Shown piece by piece: positions 9,605 through 24,600 of a DNA stretch of 64,000 nt; positions within the stretch are counted from its first letter, which is position 1; the number at the start of each line of letters is the position of its first letter. The notes beneath the pieces are model-generated. The model was given only the letters and a program-made list of their open reading frames with translations, searched no databases and was not told the origin of the DNA. Made by a program: the position numbers and the translations under genes. This stretch comes from Saprospiraceae bacterium (GTDB lineage: Bacteria > Bacteroidota > Bacteroidia > Chitinophagales > Saprospiraceae). The stretch covers positions 12,346-76,345 of the forward strand of contig JAGNXB010000005.1 in the NCBI GenBank assembly GCA_017985675.1. The letters are read 5' to 3'.

Positions 9605-12600
9605 ATGAACAAGTCTCTCAACCTAAGGTTGTTGTGTGCCATTTTGGTGATCCAATTTGGCATCCCTCGCGCATTTACTCAGCTAACCGCTGATGATTGG
9701 GTTACCAAGGGGGAGGTTTTTTTATCCATGCAGGTCTATCATCATACTTTAGGGGGTGCACCTTCTCATAGTGAAGTTCCCGTAGGGTTGAGCGAGAAAG
9801 TTATTGCGTTACCCATTTCCCAAACCAAAGTAGCCGCATTCAGGGTCGCACGTCTTGACACAGATCAGAAGGGGTCATTGTCGAATCAGTTTTTATTATC
9901 CGGTTACAAAGAACCTTGGCTTACTGGTTTGTTGACGCTGAGTGAACATGGGATTAACGCCCAGTTTAGTACCACTGAAGGTACTCTCCGCATTTCCCCA
10001 TCATCACTCAACGATGGCAACACACATGCTCTTTTTTACTCTTCTCAATCCGGTCCTGACTACGTATTGAAGTTTTCATCAGAAGCAACGTGGGCCAATG
10101 AAGACATCGAAGCACGGAAAAATGCATGGGGCAATTATGTTACACAGCATCCTTATTATACAAGAGAAAATAAGAATAAAAAAGCGATAAAAGCGACTAC
10201 AGCCAAAAAAGATCGTCCAGACCTGGCGATGGAGCAGGAAGTTTTGATGACGATGGATCCGGCATTGGGTTATGTGCCCTGGGACCGCAGAATCGCTGCT
10301 AACGAGGCAATGGCGGATGAACTGAGCATTCGTGGGCCCATAGCTGGCGTCAACTGGAATGAAAAGGGTCCTAACAATGTAGGAGGTCGCACACGAGCGA
10401 TTGTTTTTGATCCTAACGATGGTACGAATAAAAAGGTGTGGGCAGGTGGAGTAGGCGGTGGCCTATGGTATACCAACGATATCACCGTGACCAATCCGAC
10501 CTGGGTTCATGTGGATGGCTTTTGGGATAACATCGCAATTTCTTCTATAGCCTTCAATCCTGCCAATACGCAGGAAATCTATGTCGGAACCGGAGAAGGA
10601 TGGTTTAATGGTGATGCACAGCGAGGAGGTGGTATTTGGAAATCTACTAATGGTGGTACGACTTGGTCTCTACTTGCTGCCACCAATCCGGGTGCTTACA
10701 ATAGTTCCAGTCATTTTCATTACGTGCAGCGGATTGTGATCAAAGCTGATGGCACCATTTTCGCTGCGACAAGAGGTTATTTTAGCAATACAGGAGGCAT
10801 TATGCGATCCACCAATGGCGGGACCACATGGACTAACGTCCTGACCAATCCTGCGGGTAATGATTTTGCCACCGATATCGAAATAGCCGCAAATGGAGAC
10901 CTTTTTGCATCTTTTGGTGTTTTCACGACCGGCTCAGTACACAAGTCAACTAATGCTAATAATGGTGCATCCGGAACATGGACCGACCTATCATCGGCTG
11001 TAGGTATCGCCGCTGCCAACCGTATTGAACTTGCCTGTGCGCCTTCTAATGCAAATATCATTTATGCCGTGGCCTATGGAGGCAGTGGCGATCTCGATGT
11101 CGAATGGTTTAAAAAATCCATTGATGGAGGGACCACCTGGACCAGTATTACTATCCCTCTTATGGTTGATGGAAGTGGAAATCACTTTACCCGTGGACAG
11201 GCGTGGTATGACCTCATCTTGGCTGTTCATCCAACGGATCCCAACCTAGTGTTAACCGGAGGAATAGACCTGCATAGAACGACCAATGGCGGCACATCCT
11301 GGACCGGTATTTCCCACTGGTATGGGGGCTTCTCTAAACCGTATGTACATGCTGATCAGCATGGTATGACATTTCGCCCGGGTAATAACAGCCAGGTGCT
11401 CTTTAGCCATGATGGAGGTATTACCCTCTCCACTAATGCCGGAGACGGCACAGTCACGCCTACCTTTGCAGACAAAAATAGCGGGTATAATGTCACACAA
11501 TTTTATGCATGTGCGACTAAAAACGAGGTGAACAGTCATTACTTTTTAGCCGGAGCTCAGGATAACGGATCCCAAAAATTTAGTGATCCCGGCATTGGCC
11601 AAACTGTTGAGGCAACCGGAGGTGATGGCGCTTTCTGCCATATCGACCAGCTCAACGCGGATATTCAAACGACAGCCTACATTACCAACGTAGTATATCG
11701 TTCTTTGAATGGTGGAAATTCATTTACGGAGATACTCAATGAGAATAGTGGCCATTTTATCAACCCAAGTGAATACGACAGTGATCGAAAGATATTCTAT
11801 TCCGCAGCCAATAATGACGAACTGAAGCGATTGTCTAATTTTAATGCGGCCATTAACAATCAGACATTGACTATATCCGTGGGCAGTGCTAAAGTTTCTG
11901 CACTCAAAATTAGTCCCTATAATGATGTGCTATTCCTGGGAATTGCCAACGGAAGGGTCTATAAATATACGAATGCCAGCAGTGGATCGCCTACTTTGAC
12001 GCGTATTGACAACGGTGCAACGCCTATAAGTGCCACCGGTTGGGTTTCATCCATTGATGTGGGTGCGGATGACAACCATATCATGGTTACCTATTCGAAT
12101 TATGGTGTCATCTCTGTGTGGGAGACCGTCGACGGAGGGAATGTGTGGCGTAATAAAGAAGGTAACTTGCCTGATATGCCTATTCGGTGGGCATTATATA
12201 ACCCGGAAAACCGCAATGAAGTGCTCGTAGCGACAGAACTTGGTGTGTGGAGCACGGATAATTTTCAGCCAGGTACTGCCGGAGTGCCTGTGTGGGGTGC
12301 TAGCAATACAAGCCTTGCCCACACCCGGGTCACCATGCTCAAGTACCGTGAAGTGGATAAAATGGTCGTAGCATCAACTCATGGACGAGGATTGTTCACT
12401 TCAGACATATTTGTAGATACCACCATTGTTGATTTTGGTGCTACACCCCGCTTTACTTGCAGCGGTTCATTGACAGTTCAGTTCTCTGATGCCTCCATTG
12501 GGGCCAACAACTCATGGGCATGGGATATTGACAATAACGGCTCGACCAACTACACCACTAAAAATCCGAGCCACACGTATTCTAGCCAGGGTGCATACAG

Positions 12601-15600
12601 TGTCAAGTTGACCATCGATGGAGGTACAGTAGATACTGTAAAAAATAATCTCATCCTGGTTCTCTCAAGTGGACCGATAGCCAATGCTGGTTGTGTGGTA
12701 AGTGCGAATATCAATAATGGAAATGGTGCGGGTATCGGTATTTTCCGTTTTGTCCTTAACAACTTGAACCATATCAGTTCCCATAATAACGGTTCATACC
12801 ATGATTTAACCTGCACGGCAGGCACGGCATTAACATTGAATACCACCTATTCAATGACCATTAGCACCGGCCTATTTAATAATGAAGGAGCTCGAGTTTA
12901 TATAGACTACAATAATGATGGCGTATTCGCAGCCGGTGAGGCTGTTGGAGATTTTCCCGCCAATACAGAGGGCACCCGATCGATCAATTTTACTACGCCC
13001 TCATCCGGAGTCACAATGAATACAGGCTTACGATTAAGGGTTCTATCCAAATTTGCCGGAGTGCCCACCAGTCCGTGTGATGTAGGCAACTATGGACAGG
13101 CAGAAGATTACACCGTTTTCTTTGCTCAACCGGCACCACCAGAGATTTCTATAGCAGCCTTAGATGCCGTTAAGAACGAAGGTAATGTTGGTAATACAGC
13201 GTTCACCTTCCGCGCCACACGTACTGGTGATACGGGAGGGACTTCTTCGGTAAATTATGCAGTAACAGGCTCAGGAGGCAACCCCGCGAATACGGCTGAT
13301 TTTGGAGGGTCATTCCCTGCAGGCACCGTTAATTTCGCGGCAGGAGAGACGATTAAAGATATCACGGTGAATGTAAGCGGGGATCTGGTTGTGGAACCGA
13401 ATGAAGGATTTACTGTGACGATATCTAATCCGGTGAATGCGACTATCGGAACAGCTACGGCGACGGGCACAATACAAAATGACGATATTGCGTGCCCTAC
13501 TGTGAGCCAGGTATTTATTAATGAATTCCATTACGACAATGTAGGTACAGATGTTGGTGAATTTGTGGAAGTAGCCGTTGCCAATGCTTGGGGTGGGAAT
13601 ATATCAGATATTACGCTAACCCTTTATAATGGATCAGGAGGCGTTTCTTACGGCACTCATTTACTTTCTACCTTTACAACAGGTGCAAATGATGGTACTT
13701 ATACCTATTACCACAAGCTTATTGTTGGTATTCAAAATGGAGCTCCGGATGGGTTTTCACTGCATTGTCAAAGCAATGCCGCATTCCAGTTTATTAGCTA
13801 TGAAGGTGTAATGGTGGCTACAAATGGAGCAGCCAACGGACAAACAAGTACAGATATAGGCGCAAGCCAAAACGGCACTGATGAACCGGCAGGAAGTTCG
13901 ATTCAATTGGTATCAGGCACTTGGTACAGTATCTGCGGTCAAAACACCCAAGGGGCACAAAATGCGCGACCGACCTTGGTGATTGCGGCCAATGATGCAG
14001 TGAAAAATGAAGGCAATGCCGGAAATACAGCCTTCACCTTTACCGTGACACGAAGTGGGTTGACTACAGGTGCCACTACGGCAAATTATGCTGTCACAGG
14101 TTCAGGAGGCAATCCGGCCAATGCGGCAGATTTTGGAGGCACCCTCCCTTCCGGGACGGTTTCATTTGCAGCCGCGGAGACGACAAAGAGTATTACGATT
14201 AATGTCAGTGGTGACCTCGTTGTTGAGCCTGATGAAGGGTTCACTGTAACCCTTACTGCAGCAGGTAACTGTTATGTGAATTTAGCTACCCCTTCAGCAA
14301 ATGGGACCATTCTGAATGACGATGTCTTGCCACTGCCGGTTATCTCAATAGCGGCAACGGATGCTGTAAAAAATGAAGGCAATGCTGGCAATACGGCGTT
14401 TACGTTTACCGCCACACGTACGGGTGATCTGTCGGCAGCGTCATCAGTGTCCTGGGCAGTAACGGGCAGCGGGGGTACCCCTGCGAATGCGGCCGACTTT
14501 GGCGGTGTGTTGCCATCAGGTACAGCCAATTTTGCGATTAACGTAGCTAGCCAGATGATCACGGTGAACGTGAGCGGAGATCTAGTTGTGGAATCAGATG
14601 AAGGATTTACCGTGACGATATCCAATCCGGTGAATGCGACAATCGGAACGGCGACGGCGACGGGCACAATACTAAATGACGATGTTGCAGTATCGTGCCC
14701 AACAGTGAGCCAGGTATTTATTAATGAATTCCATTATGACAATTCTGGTGCTGATGTTGGTGAATTTGTGGAAGTAGCCGTTGCCAATGCATGGGGTGGG
14801 AATGTATCAGATATTACGCTAACCCTTTATAATGGAGCAGGAGGCGCCTCATACGACACCCATGTACTTTCTACCTTTACAATAGGTGCAAATGATGGTA
14901 CTTATACCTATTACCACAAGCTTATTTCAGGAATTCAAAATGGGTCTCCGGATGGGTTTTCATTGCATTGTCAAAGTAATGCTGCATTCCAGTTTATTAG
15001 TTATGAAGGTGTAATAGTGGCTACAAACGGACCAGCCAACGGACAAACAAGTACAGATATAGGCGCAAGCCAGAATGGAACGGATGAACCAGCAGGAAGT
15101 TCCATTCAATTGGTATCAGGTACTTGGTACAGTATCTGCGGTCAAAACACCCAAGGGGCACAAAATGCGCGACCGACCTTGGTGATTGCGGCCAATGATG
15201 CAGTGAAAAATGAAGGCAATGCCGGAAATACAGCCTTCACCTTTACCGTGACACGAAGTGGGTTGACTACAGGTGCCACTACGGCAAATTATGCTGTCAC
15301 AGGTTCAGGAGGCAATCCGGCCAATGCGGCAGATTTTGGAGGTACCCTCCCTTCCGGGACGGTTTCATTTGCAGCCGCTGAGACAACAAAGAGTCTAACA
15401 ATTAATGTAAGTGGCGACCTGGATTTTGAGTCTGACGAAGGGTTCACTGTAACCCTCTCTGCAGCAGGTAATTGTTATGTGAATTTAGCAACCCCTGCAG
15501 CAAGTGGGACCATTTTGAATGACGATTCCCCGGCCTATACTATTTCAATCTCTGATCCATGCTCTTGTAATAATGATGCGACACCAAATAATCAGGATGG

Positions 15601-18600
15601 AACTTTTGGAGAGGAAGTAACCATCATGGGCCCGGCCAACCTAAATCTGGTTGTGGGTAATGGGTCGGTAGGGCTTATTGGCATAGCTGTAGGAGACCCT
15701 ATTCCTGAGGTTCCGGCAGGGTCAGGTACCTATATTATTCAGTTTGATCATCTTGATGCAATAGGTTATACGTTAGAATTAGCAGAAGACGATCCAGCCA
15801 ATTTGCTGGGTGTATCAATTACCAATACCTGTTATTATCCTATTGCCGCCATTAATGGCTTAGCCAATATGTTCTGTGAAGGAGATCCTTCCGTGTCGCT
15901 AAGTGGTTCGGCTGAATTAGGCAACGGTGGCGGTCCGGCTAATGGCATTGGAGAGTTTTTTGTAGACGGAGTTGGACCGGTCACTACGTTTGATCCTGCT
16001 ACTCCAGGTGTATATACGATTCGATTTGAATTTGATGCAGCGGACAATGATCCTAATCCTTCTCATCCGGGTTGTATCAGCATAGTTGCACAAGATGTGA
16101 CTGTAAATGATTCACCTGTATTAACGGAGACTCATGTAGATGTAACCTGCCCTGTTGGAAATGACGGTAGCATTGATATCAGTGTCACCGGGGGAACTGC
16201 TCCTTTAACGTTTGACTGGGCGGATCTTCCAGGAACGAATAACGGTGAAGACCGAACCGGACTATCAGCCGGACTATATGCTGTAACCGTTACAGACGAC
16301 AATGGCTGTAGTGATAATTTGAGTGTAACCATTCTCGATGGTGTTGACGGTATTGATCCCGATATTACTTGTCCGGATGATATCACCATTGAGTGTGACG
16401 ATTCAACGGATCCAGCAGACACAGGAATGGCTTCTGCTACCGATGATTGTGATCCGGATCCGGTAATTACCTATACGGATGTTGAAGACCTCACGAGTTG
16501 TGGAGGTACAACAGGAACTATCACCCGCACCTGGCGGGCAGAGGATGCCTCTGGTAATTTTGTCGAATGCGACCAGATTATAACGGTGAATGACACAACA
16601 CCTCCTGTGTGGATCACAACACCATTGCCTCAAGATGTGACTGTTGAATGTGATGCCATTCCTGTTGCTGCTGACCTTGAAGCATCAGATAATTGTGTCG
16701 GCGGTGCCGGAGGCAATGTAATCTTCATCAATGAACTGCACTATGATAATACTGGTGCAGATGTCAATGAATTTGTCGAGGTCGCTGGAACAGCAGGTTT
16801 GGATCTGACGGGATATTCCATCGTTTGGTACAATGGATCAAATGGTACGACTTATGGGACTACGAATCTGAGTGGTGTCATTGACGATGAAGGGAATATG
16901 ACAGGCGCCCGATCTTTTACATTTGTGGGTATCCAAAACGGTTCTCCCGATGCACTGGCCCTGGTTGATCCCGCCAATAATGTGCTACAATTCCTATCGT
17001 ATGAAGGTGCATTTATGGCGACGAACGGACCTGCCATTGGGATGATGTCTGTCGATATCGGAGTTGCTGAAAATGGAGCTGAACCTGTTGGCAATTCTCT
17101 ACAACTTACAGGAACAGGTTCGGATTATACTGATTTTGTCTGGAATTCCCCTGCTCCTGAAAGTCCGGGTTCATTAAATACGAATCAGACATTGGATGCT
17201 CCTGCGGGTGGTCCTGTAGTAAATGTGGTCTTTAATCAGGTCCTAACGCCTGGCGCTTGTACAGACAGTTATACGATTACGCGTACCTGGACGGCGACAG
17301 ATGCTTGTAATAACGCGATAACACATACTCAGGAAATTACCGTTGAGGATACAACCGATCCGACCTGGACTTCAAATCTGCCCGGTGATGTAAGTGTGGA
17401 ATGTGATATGGTTCCCGCTGCTGCAGTGCTTACGGCTGATGATAATTGTGATTTGAACGTCACCGTCAGTTTTGACGAAGACCGGGCAGATGGCAATTGT
17501 CCTCACAATTACGTCCTGACGCGTATCTGGACTGCTACGGATAATTGTAATAATGCCATTACGCATACTCAAACCATAACCGTATCAGACACAACTCCTC
17601 CGGTGTGGGATCAAAACCCGCTTCCTCAGGATGTGACCGTAGCATGTAATATGGTTCCGGATGCACCAGTGCTAACTGCTACGGATAACTGTACTGATGG
17701 TGGAATGGGAGCTGATGTTTTATTTATCAATGAAATTCATTACGACAATACGGGTGGTGATGTTAATGAATTTATAGAAATTGCCGGAGCTGCAGGCCTA
17801 AATTTGACAGGCTATAGTTTGGTGCTTTATAACGGATCAAACGGCCTTGTCTATAATACATTGCCATTAACCGGCACCATTCCTAATGAAGGTAATGGTA
17901 CAGGTGCTCTTGCATTTGTATACCCTGTGAATGGTATCCAGAACGGTTCTCCGGATGGTATTGCCCTTGTGCAGGGGGCTAATGTCTTGTACTTCTTAAG
18001 TTACGAAGGAGCCTTCCTGGCTGTGGACGGACCTGCAGCGGGTATCATGTCTGTAGATATCGGGGTTGCTGAGAACGGTGCAGAGCCAATAGGGCAGTCA
18101 CTCCAATTAATTGGCACTGGTACGGATTATCCAAACTTTACCTGGACAGGCCCATTAGCTGAATCTCCAGGTCTGCTAAATGTAAATCAGGACTTTACAT
18201 TGCCCGTTCCAACGGAAATCGTTTATACGTTCAACGAAAACTTTGCGCAAGGTGCTTGTCTGGGTGAAGGTGTTTATACGCGGACCTGGACGGCTACAGA
18301 CGCATGTAATAATACTATAACACATACGCAGACGATCACTGTCATTGACGATATTCCTCCGGTATTTAATGAAATTCCCCAGGACTTGACCGTTGAGTGT
18401 GATGCTATTCCTAGTCCGTTAACTGTAGAAGCGGTGGATGGATGTGGTCCTGTTGCCGGTATCCGCCCCTGGATCAATGAAATCCATTATGATAATGTCG
18501 GCGTTGATGTAAATGAGTTTTTTGAAATCGCAGGTCCTGCCGGAATTGATTTGGGGTCATATACGATCTATCTCTACAATGGAGCTAATGGTCTTCTTTA

Positions 18601-21600
18601 TGGCAATAATCCATTATCAGGGGTTATTCCCGATGAAGGAACGGGTTACGGTGCGCTTGCATTTTTCCTGCCGGTTAATGGCATCCAAAACGGTTCACCT
18701 GACGGCATAGCGTTGTATCAGGGAGCAACACTGATCCAATTCCTCAGTTACGAAGGTGCCTTTGTGGCAGTTGACGGCCCGGCAGCAGGTCAGGGTTCTG
18801 TGAATATTGGAGTAGCCCAGGAACCGGCACCTGCCATTGGCCTGTCGTTACAATTAGCGGGTACAGGTAATCAGTATAACCAGTTTACCTGGACCGGTCC
18901 TGTGGATGATTCGCCAGGGTTATTGAATAGTGAGCAACTGGCAGGTCCGGTGGAGGTACCTGTGGTACTAACTGAAAATATAATTCCAGGGAATTGCATT
19001 GGCCGACAAACGATTATCAGAACGTTTAGGGCTACAGATGATTGTGGCAATACAGCTACGGTCACACAGACCATCACCGTTGTAGATACCACGCCTCCGG
19101 TAGCTCAATGCAAGGACGCGAACTTATTCCTGGATGACAATGGGCTGGCGGTATTAAATCCGGCAGACATAGACAATGGTAGTACGGACAATTGCAGCCC
19201 GGTCCTATTGAGCCTCAGCAAAACAACCTTTACTTGCTCCGACAAAGGCATGCAAAATGTCACCCTTACTGTTTCAGACGATTGTGGCAATAGTGCCGCT
19301 TGCGTTGCAGTAGTCACCGTATTGGATCTTATACCACCCACAATTACTTGTCCACCGAGTCGGATTATCAATCTGGATCCGGGATTGTGTTGCGCCATCG
19401 TTAGTTGGGCGGAACCAACCGTGACTGATAATTGTCCGTTTGTAGGTCCGGTTACCGGCTTGTTTACAGCGAATGCCGGTGCACCGGGCAACTTCTTTAA
19501 TGCCTTTGCCGGTGTCACCTTCGATGTGCGCAATGATGGCGCCCAACCATTAACGATCAGCAGTTGGGATATTCCTGTAACAGGTACACTGGGTAACAAC
19601 CTGGTTGTGAATGTATATTACACAACAGTAGCCACTACGAATGTTGGTGTACAAACAAATCCCGCTGCCTGGACACTACTAGGCTCGGCTAATGTGCCCC
19701 TTAGCGTGAATGCAACGCCATGGAATCCGGCTACTTTGATCAATATTCCAGTAGGTGGATTGACCCTGAATCCTGGACAGTCTAAAGGGATTTATGTAGT
19801 CATTACAAATTATCCATCGGGCACGCTTCGCTATACGAATGGCAACTTTTCGCAGACCGATGGAACGCTAAGTATCCTCTCCAATGGTTTTGCAGGAGCC
19901 GTAAACTTTGGCAATACCTTCGCTTCACGGGCGTTTGTGGGTCGGGTGAATTATCAGACAGGTGGCGAACCTGACATCATTCAAACGGGAGGCCCAATAT
20001 CGGGTACTGAACTTTGTAAAGATGACAGTCCTTGGGAAGTAAGCTATCGGGTTGAGGATTCTTCCGGTAATGAAGCGGAATGCAGCTTCACCATATCGGT
20101 ATTGGAATATGCCTTCCCTATATCCAATTTGCAGTGCAATGATAATGTCCAGGTGTCCCTCGATGAGGATTGTAATACACCCATTGGAGCAGATATGATC
20201 CTGGAAGGTGGCCCATATGGCTGTTATGATGATTATGTGGTCATGGTGTTTAATGCACAAAATCAGGTATTGCCAACAAGTCCTTTTGTAGGACGTCAGC
20301 AGATAGGTGGCACCTTCAAGGTCAAAGTCACCGATCCGGAAACAGGCAATTCATGCTGGGGTCAGATCAGTGTGGAAGACAAACGACCTCCCGTCATGGA
20401 ATGCCGTGATATAGTGGTGGATTGTGGTGCGGATATCCCACTGGAGCCTGCCCCTGCTTTGACGGGTCCACAGTCTATCATCTATTCAGGAATCAATGAA
20501 CCCATCGGAGAAGCCGGAGCACCAGTTCCTGATATTCATGAATATAGCTTTGATTTCAGCTACCTGCCTGCCGGTACGCCAGTGCAGGATGTGGATATTC
20601 GGGTGAAACTGACAGGCCATACCTGGCTGCCGGATTTGGATATCCGGGTCATCAGCCCGAACGGTACCGAATCGGATATTTTCAGTCTTACAGGCTGCAC
20701 AGGTACGGAGTGGCCCATTGATGTGATATTTGACGATCAGGGACAAAACAATTTGACCCAATGTGCTGAATTGAATGCTGCAGGTGCAAGACTTCAGCCC
20801 ATCCTGGCCCCTGGCCAATCTGGTATTGCCCTGGATGTCTTTAATGGTGAAGATGCCAGCGGTATCTGGCGCATTCGTTTTGCCGATAACGTTGGTCTGG
20901 ATGATGGTGTCATTGAAATAGCTGGCGTAATCCTCACAGCAGATGTCCCAGCAGTGCCAGTAACCGATAATTGTGATCCAGTGATTACATTAGGTGATGG
21001 TCTGGATTATGGTGATGATCTGTTTAATTATACCTGTGCTCAGGATGCAGATTATTCTCAATTGATTGTAAGGACCTGGACAGCTGTAGATGATTGGGGC
21101 AATAGCACGCAGTGTACGCAGGAAATCCGTGTACGCCGTCCAACCATAACATCTGTTATCCTTCCGCACAATTATGACGATTTAGATTTGGCCTCCTTTA
21201 ATTGCAAATCCGAATATCCTTTGCCTGACGTGACAGGCCAACCGGATGGCGCTGGTTGTGGCAGTTTGCAATTTGCCTATGAAGACAAAGTGTTAGAGAT
21301 TTGCCAGGGTAGTTATACCATCTTGAGGACCTGGACATTGCACGACATGTGTACTAATGATATTTCGTCCCATACCCAGGTGATCAAGGTGACGGACAAA
21401 ACAGCACCTGTGTTGACCTGTCCGGACATTCATGATATTAAGATTGGTGCCACGAAAAAAATTGGATATCAGGAATGTACAGCAGAAGTCCAAATGCCCT
21501 GGATACAGGTAACCGACGATTGCTCGACGACAAACAATCTTACATTTTATGTATGGACCACTTTGGCCGACGGGTCAATAGTGATCGTCAATACCATGAA

Positions 21601-24600
21601 TGCAGAGGGTTACTTTATTTTTGATCTACCTGTAGGCCGCACGTATACGTTCACTTACACGGCCATCGACCATTGTGGCAACAAAGCGGAGTGTACGATT
21701 CCCGTATTGGTGAATGACAATGTTCCTCCGGTAGTGATTTGCGAAACGTTGCACATTGTTGCTTTGAGCGATAGTGTTACCTTGGTCAATGCGGTAAGTT
21801 TTGACGATGGATCCTATGACGGTTGTTCGAATGTAATCTTTGATGCGCGTCGGGGTACGATGAATTCGAGCGGTGCATTTGTTCAACACCCCTGCAATTT
21901 GCCCGGAGATCTGCTCTATGCGCCTCAGGTGCGATTCTATTGCTGTGATGGCTTGAGCAATGTGCCTTTGTTTGTGGATTTGCGTGTCCGTGATGCTTTT
22001 GGCAATGCCAACAATTGTATGGTAGAAGTGCAGGTAGTGGATAAGGTTCGTCCGGTCATCTGGTGCCCTGATGATATTACCGTGCAGTGTGGTATGCCAT
22101 TCACCCCTACGGAAACGGATACTTTTGAAATTTGCGCGCAGCCAGGTATCCCGATCAAAGCAGCTTATGCAGCCACTTATACGGTTCCGATCGACATATT
22201 TGGTATACCTGCAGATGCAAAAATCACGGATCTGGATTTGAAACTGGACATCGACCATGATTTGGTCAATCAGCTGCAGATAACCTTGTACAGCCCGTTG
22301 AATCGCAAAGCGACTGTACTTACGAAAAATGGATGTGTCGGTCAACCGGTACAGTACCCATGGGGTATTGACGTACTGTTTAACGATCAGGCTTACGATA
22401 TCAATATCTTTAATTCGACGAATCAGAAAGTTGCTGCGCTCTTTGCCTGTACAACGGCCAAGCCGAGTATTGGCGCTTATAACCAAGGCCACATGAAACC
22501 GCAAGGTGATGAATTGAAGGTATTTAATGGTCAGCCGCTGAATAGTTTCACTGATAAAAATCTGTGTTTCACAGCCGGACAAAATGATATTGACGCAGTG
22601 ACAAACCGTATGAGCAACTTCTCGGTCCAACAATTTATTCTCCAGGCCGGACTGGTTACTGGCGACCGTATATTGTTGGAATACAGCAATGCAACAGGAG
22701 CTGAACTGACAGGTATTCACGTTGGATCGATTTACCTGTTCCAGGTGATCAATAATAACACCATTGAGTTTTTAACCATCACCGGAAGCGACATCACAAG
22801 TGTTCCTGCCGGATCGGCGCATATGTTCTGTGCATCCGGTACATGGCTGTTAGTGGTGGAAGACACCGCGCCGCTGGCCGGAGGCCTGATCAATGAAGTT
22901 TGCCTATCAATAGAATATGCATTGCCATTGGGTCTGAAGCCGCATGTGACTGACAATGCTCAGGAGTGTGGATTGGATGTATCGTATCAGGATCTGGCAA
23001 CACCGGACAAATGTGCTGATGGAACATTTATCAATCGCCGTTGGAGAGTAGATGATGCCTTTGGAAATAACACAAGTTGTATCCAGCGTGTGTATTTTAT
23101 TGATAACTCGCCATTAACCGTGCAGTTTCCTTGCGATGTGACTATCCAGTGTCAGGATCTGGAAGATCTGGCCGAAACAGGTGATGTGCGCCACAATGGC
23201 GATTGCGAACTGGTAGGTATCGAGCATATCGATCATACCCTGGTCACCACAGATGCCTGCTTCAAAATACTGCGTACATGGATCGTGAAAGACTGGTGCC
23301 AATATCAGGATGATGGCACCGTTGATTACCCGACGACGAACATTAATGATGTGACGGAGGAGATCACCTTTACTACGGCGATCAATGCACTCATTACAGC
23401 ACGGAAAATTGACATAGGTGACCGTGTGACATTGCGCTATGTAACCAGTGGCTCGGTAGAAATACCTGGTCTGGTAGAAGGAGATGTATACAGTGTGATC
23501 AGAGTGAGTGGCACGACCTTCCGATTTGATTACAATACCACCAAACAACAGTCGGTCAATATCACCGGTCAGGGAACTGGTCCCCATATTTTCCGATTTG
23601 CCAACAGTGAGCGCGGATTGCCTGTGACCTGCGATGTGCTGGAAGAATGGTATCCATTCACAGAATGGTATACGGGTTGTTGCAATCCTGCGGCTGAACG
23701 CAGGGCATGGGAAAATGATGGTGACGGTTACTTCAAGTTTACGCAGGAAATCAAAGTCGTAGACAATACCGCACCACAGTGGGTGGATTGCGCTGACCGC
23801 GAGTTCTGCAGCTTTGAAGAAAATTGTGAACCAACCCTTGTCGAACTCATCTATCAGGCCACTGATAATTGCACGGATACATCTCAACTGAGCTATAGCT
23901 ATTTCATTGATCTATTTAATGATGGAACAGTTGATATCTCAGGTGTAGGTAATGATGCCAGCGGTGCTTATCCAAACGGCACCCACCAGATCGTATTCAA
24001 AGTGACAGATCAATGTGGTAATTGGAACACATGTACAAGTCTGTTCACCATTCGCGATTGCAAAAAGCCAACGCCTATCTGCATCAATGGACTGAGTGTG
24101 GATCTTATGCCAAGTACCGGGTTTGTAGAGGTATGGGCTTCAAGCTTTGAAGCAGGTGACAGTTATGACAACTGTACGGAGTACGAAAAGCTGACGATCA
24201 AAATTGAACGGTTAGACGCTGTTGACCCGGGTCAAACAGCACCGGATGCAGATGCTGGTGATACGGTAAAAGTATCTTGTCAGGATATGCCACCTAATGC
24301 GCCACTTCCTATTGTCAAAGTTGCTATTTGGGTAGGCGATGAAGCGGGCAACTGGGATTATTGTGTGACAGAGCTTTGGGTTCAAGACTGGATGGGGCCA
24401 TGTGCTGCAACCATGAACACCGAACTTGTGGCTTATGTGGCCAATGAGGATCAGGAGCCTGTGGAGAAAGTGGCCATTGACCTGACGGGATCCATGAATA
24501 TGCCGGCCTTAATAACAGGCAGCGGTGGTAATGTCAGTTTTGGAACAGTGCCTGTTGAAGGCCAATACACGGTGACACCACAAAAGGATATCCAACCTTT

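Noticed and set aside
9466..9663. 65-codon minus-strand frame across the giant gene's start
   Set aside because: It overlaps the start of a well-supported gene. Its sequence reads plausibly as protein, so a degraded fragment cannot be excluded, but nothing supports expression.
21626..22720. 364-codon antisense frame in the giant gene
   Set aside because: It mirrors the strongly biased Asn/Asp/Cys/Gly coding of the sense strand and shows no family features. The same holds for 23114-23887.
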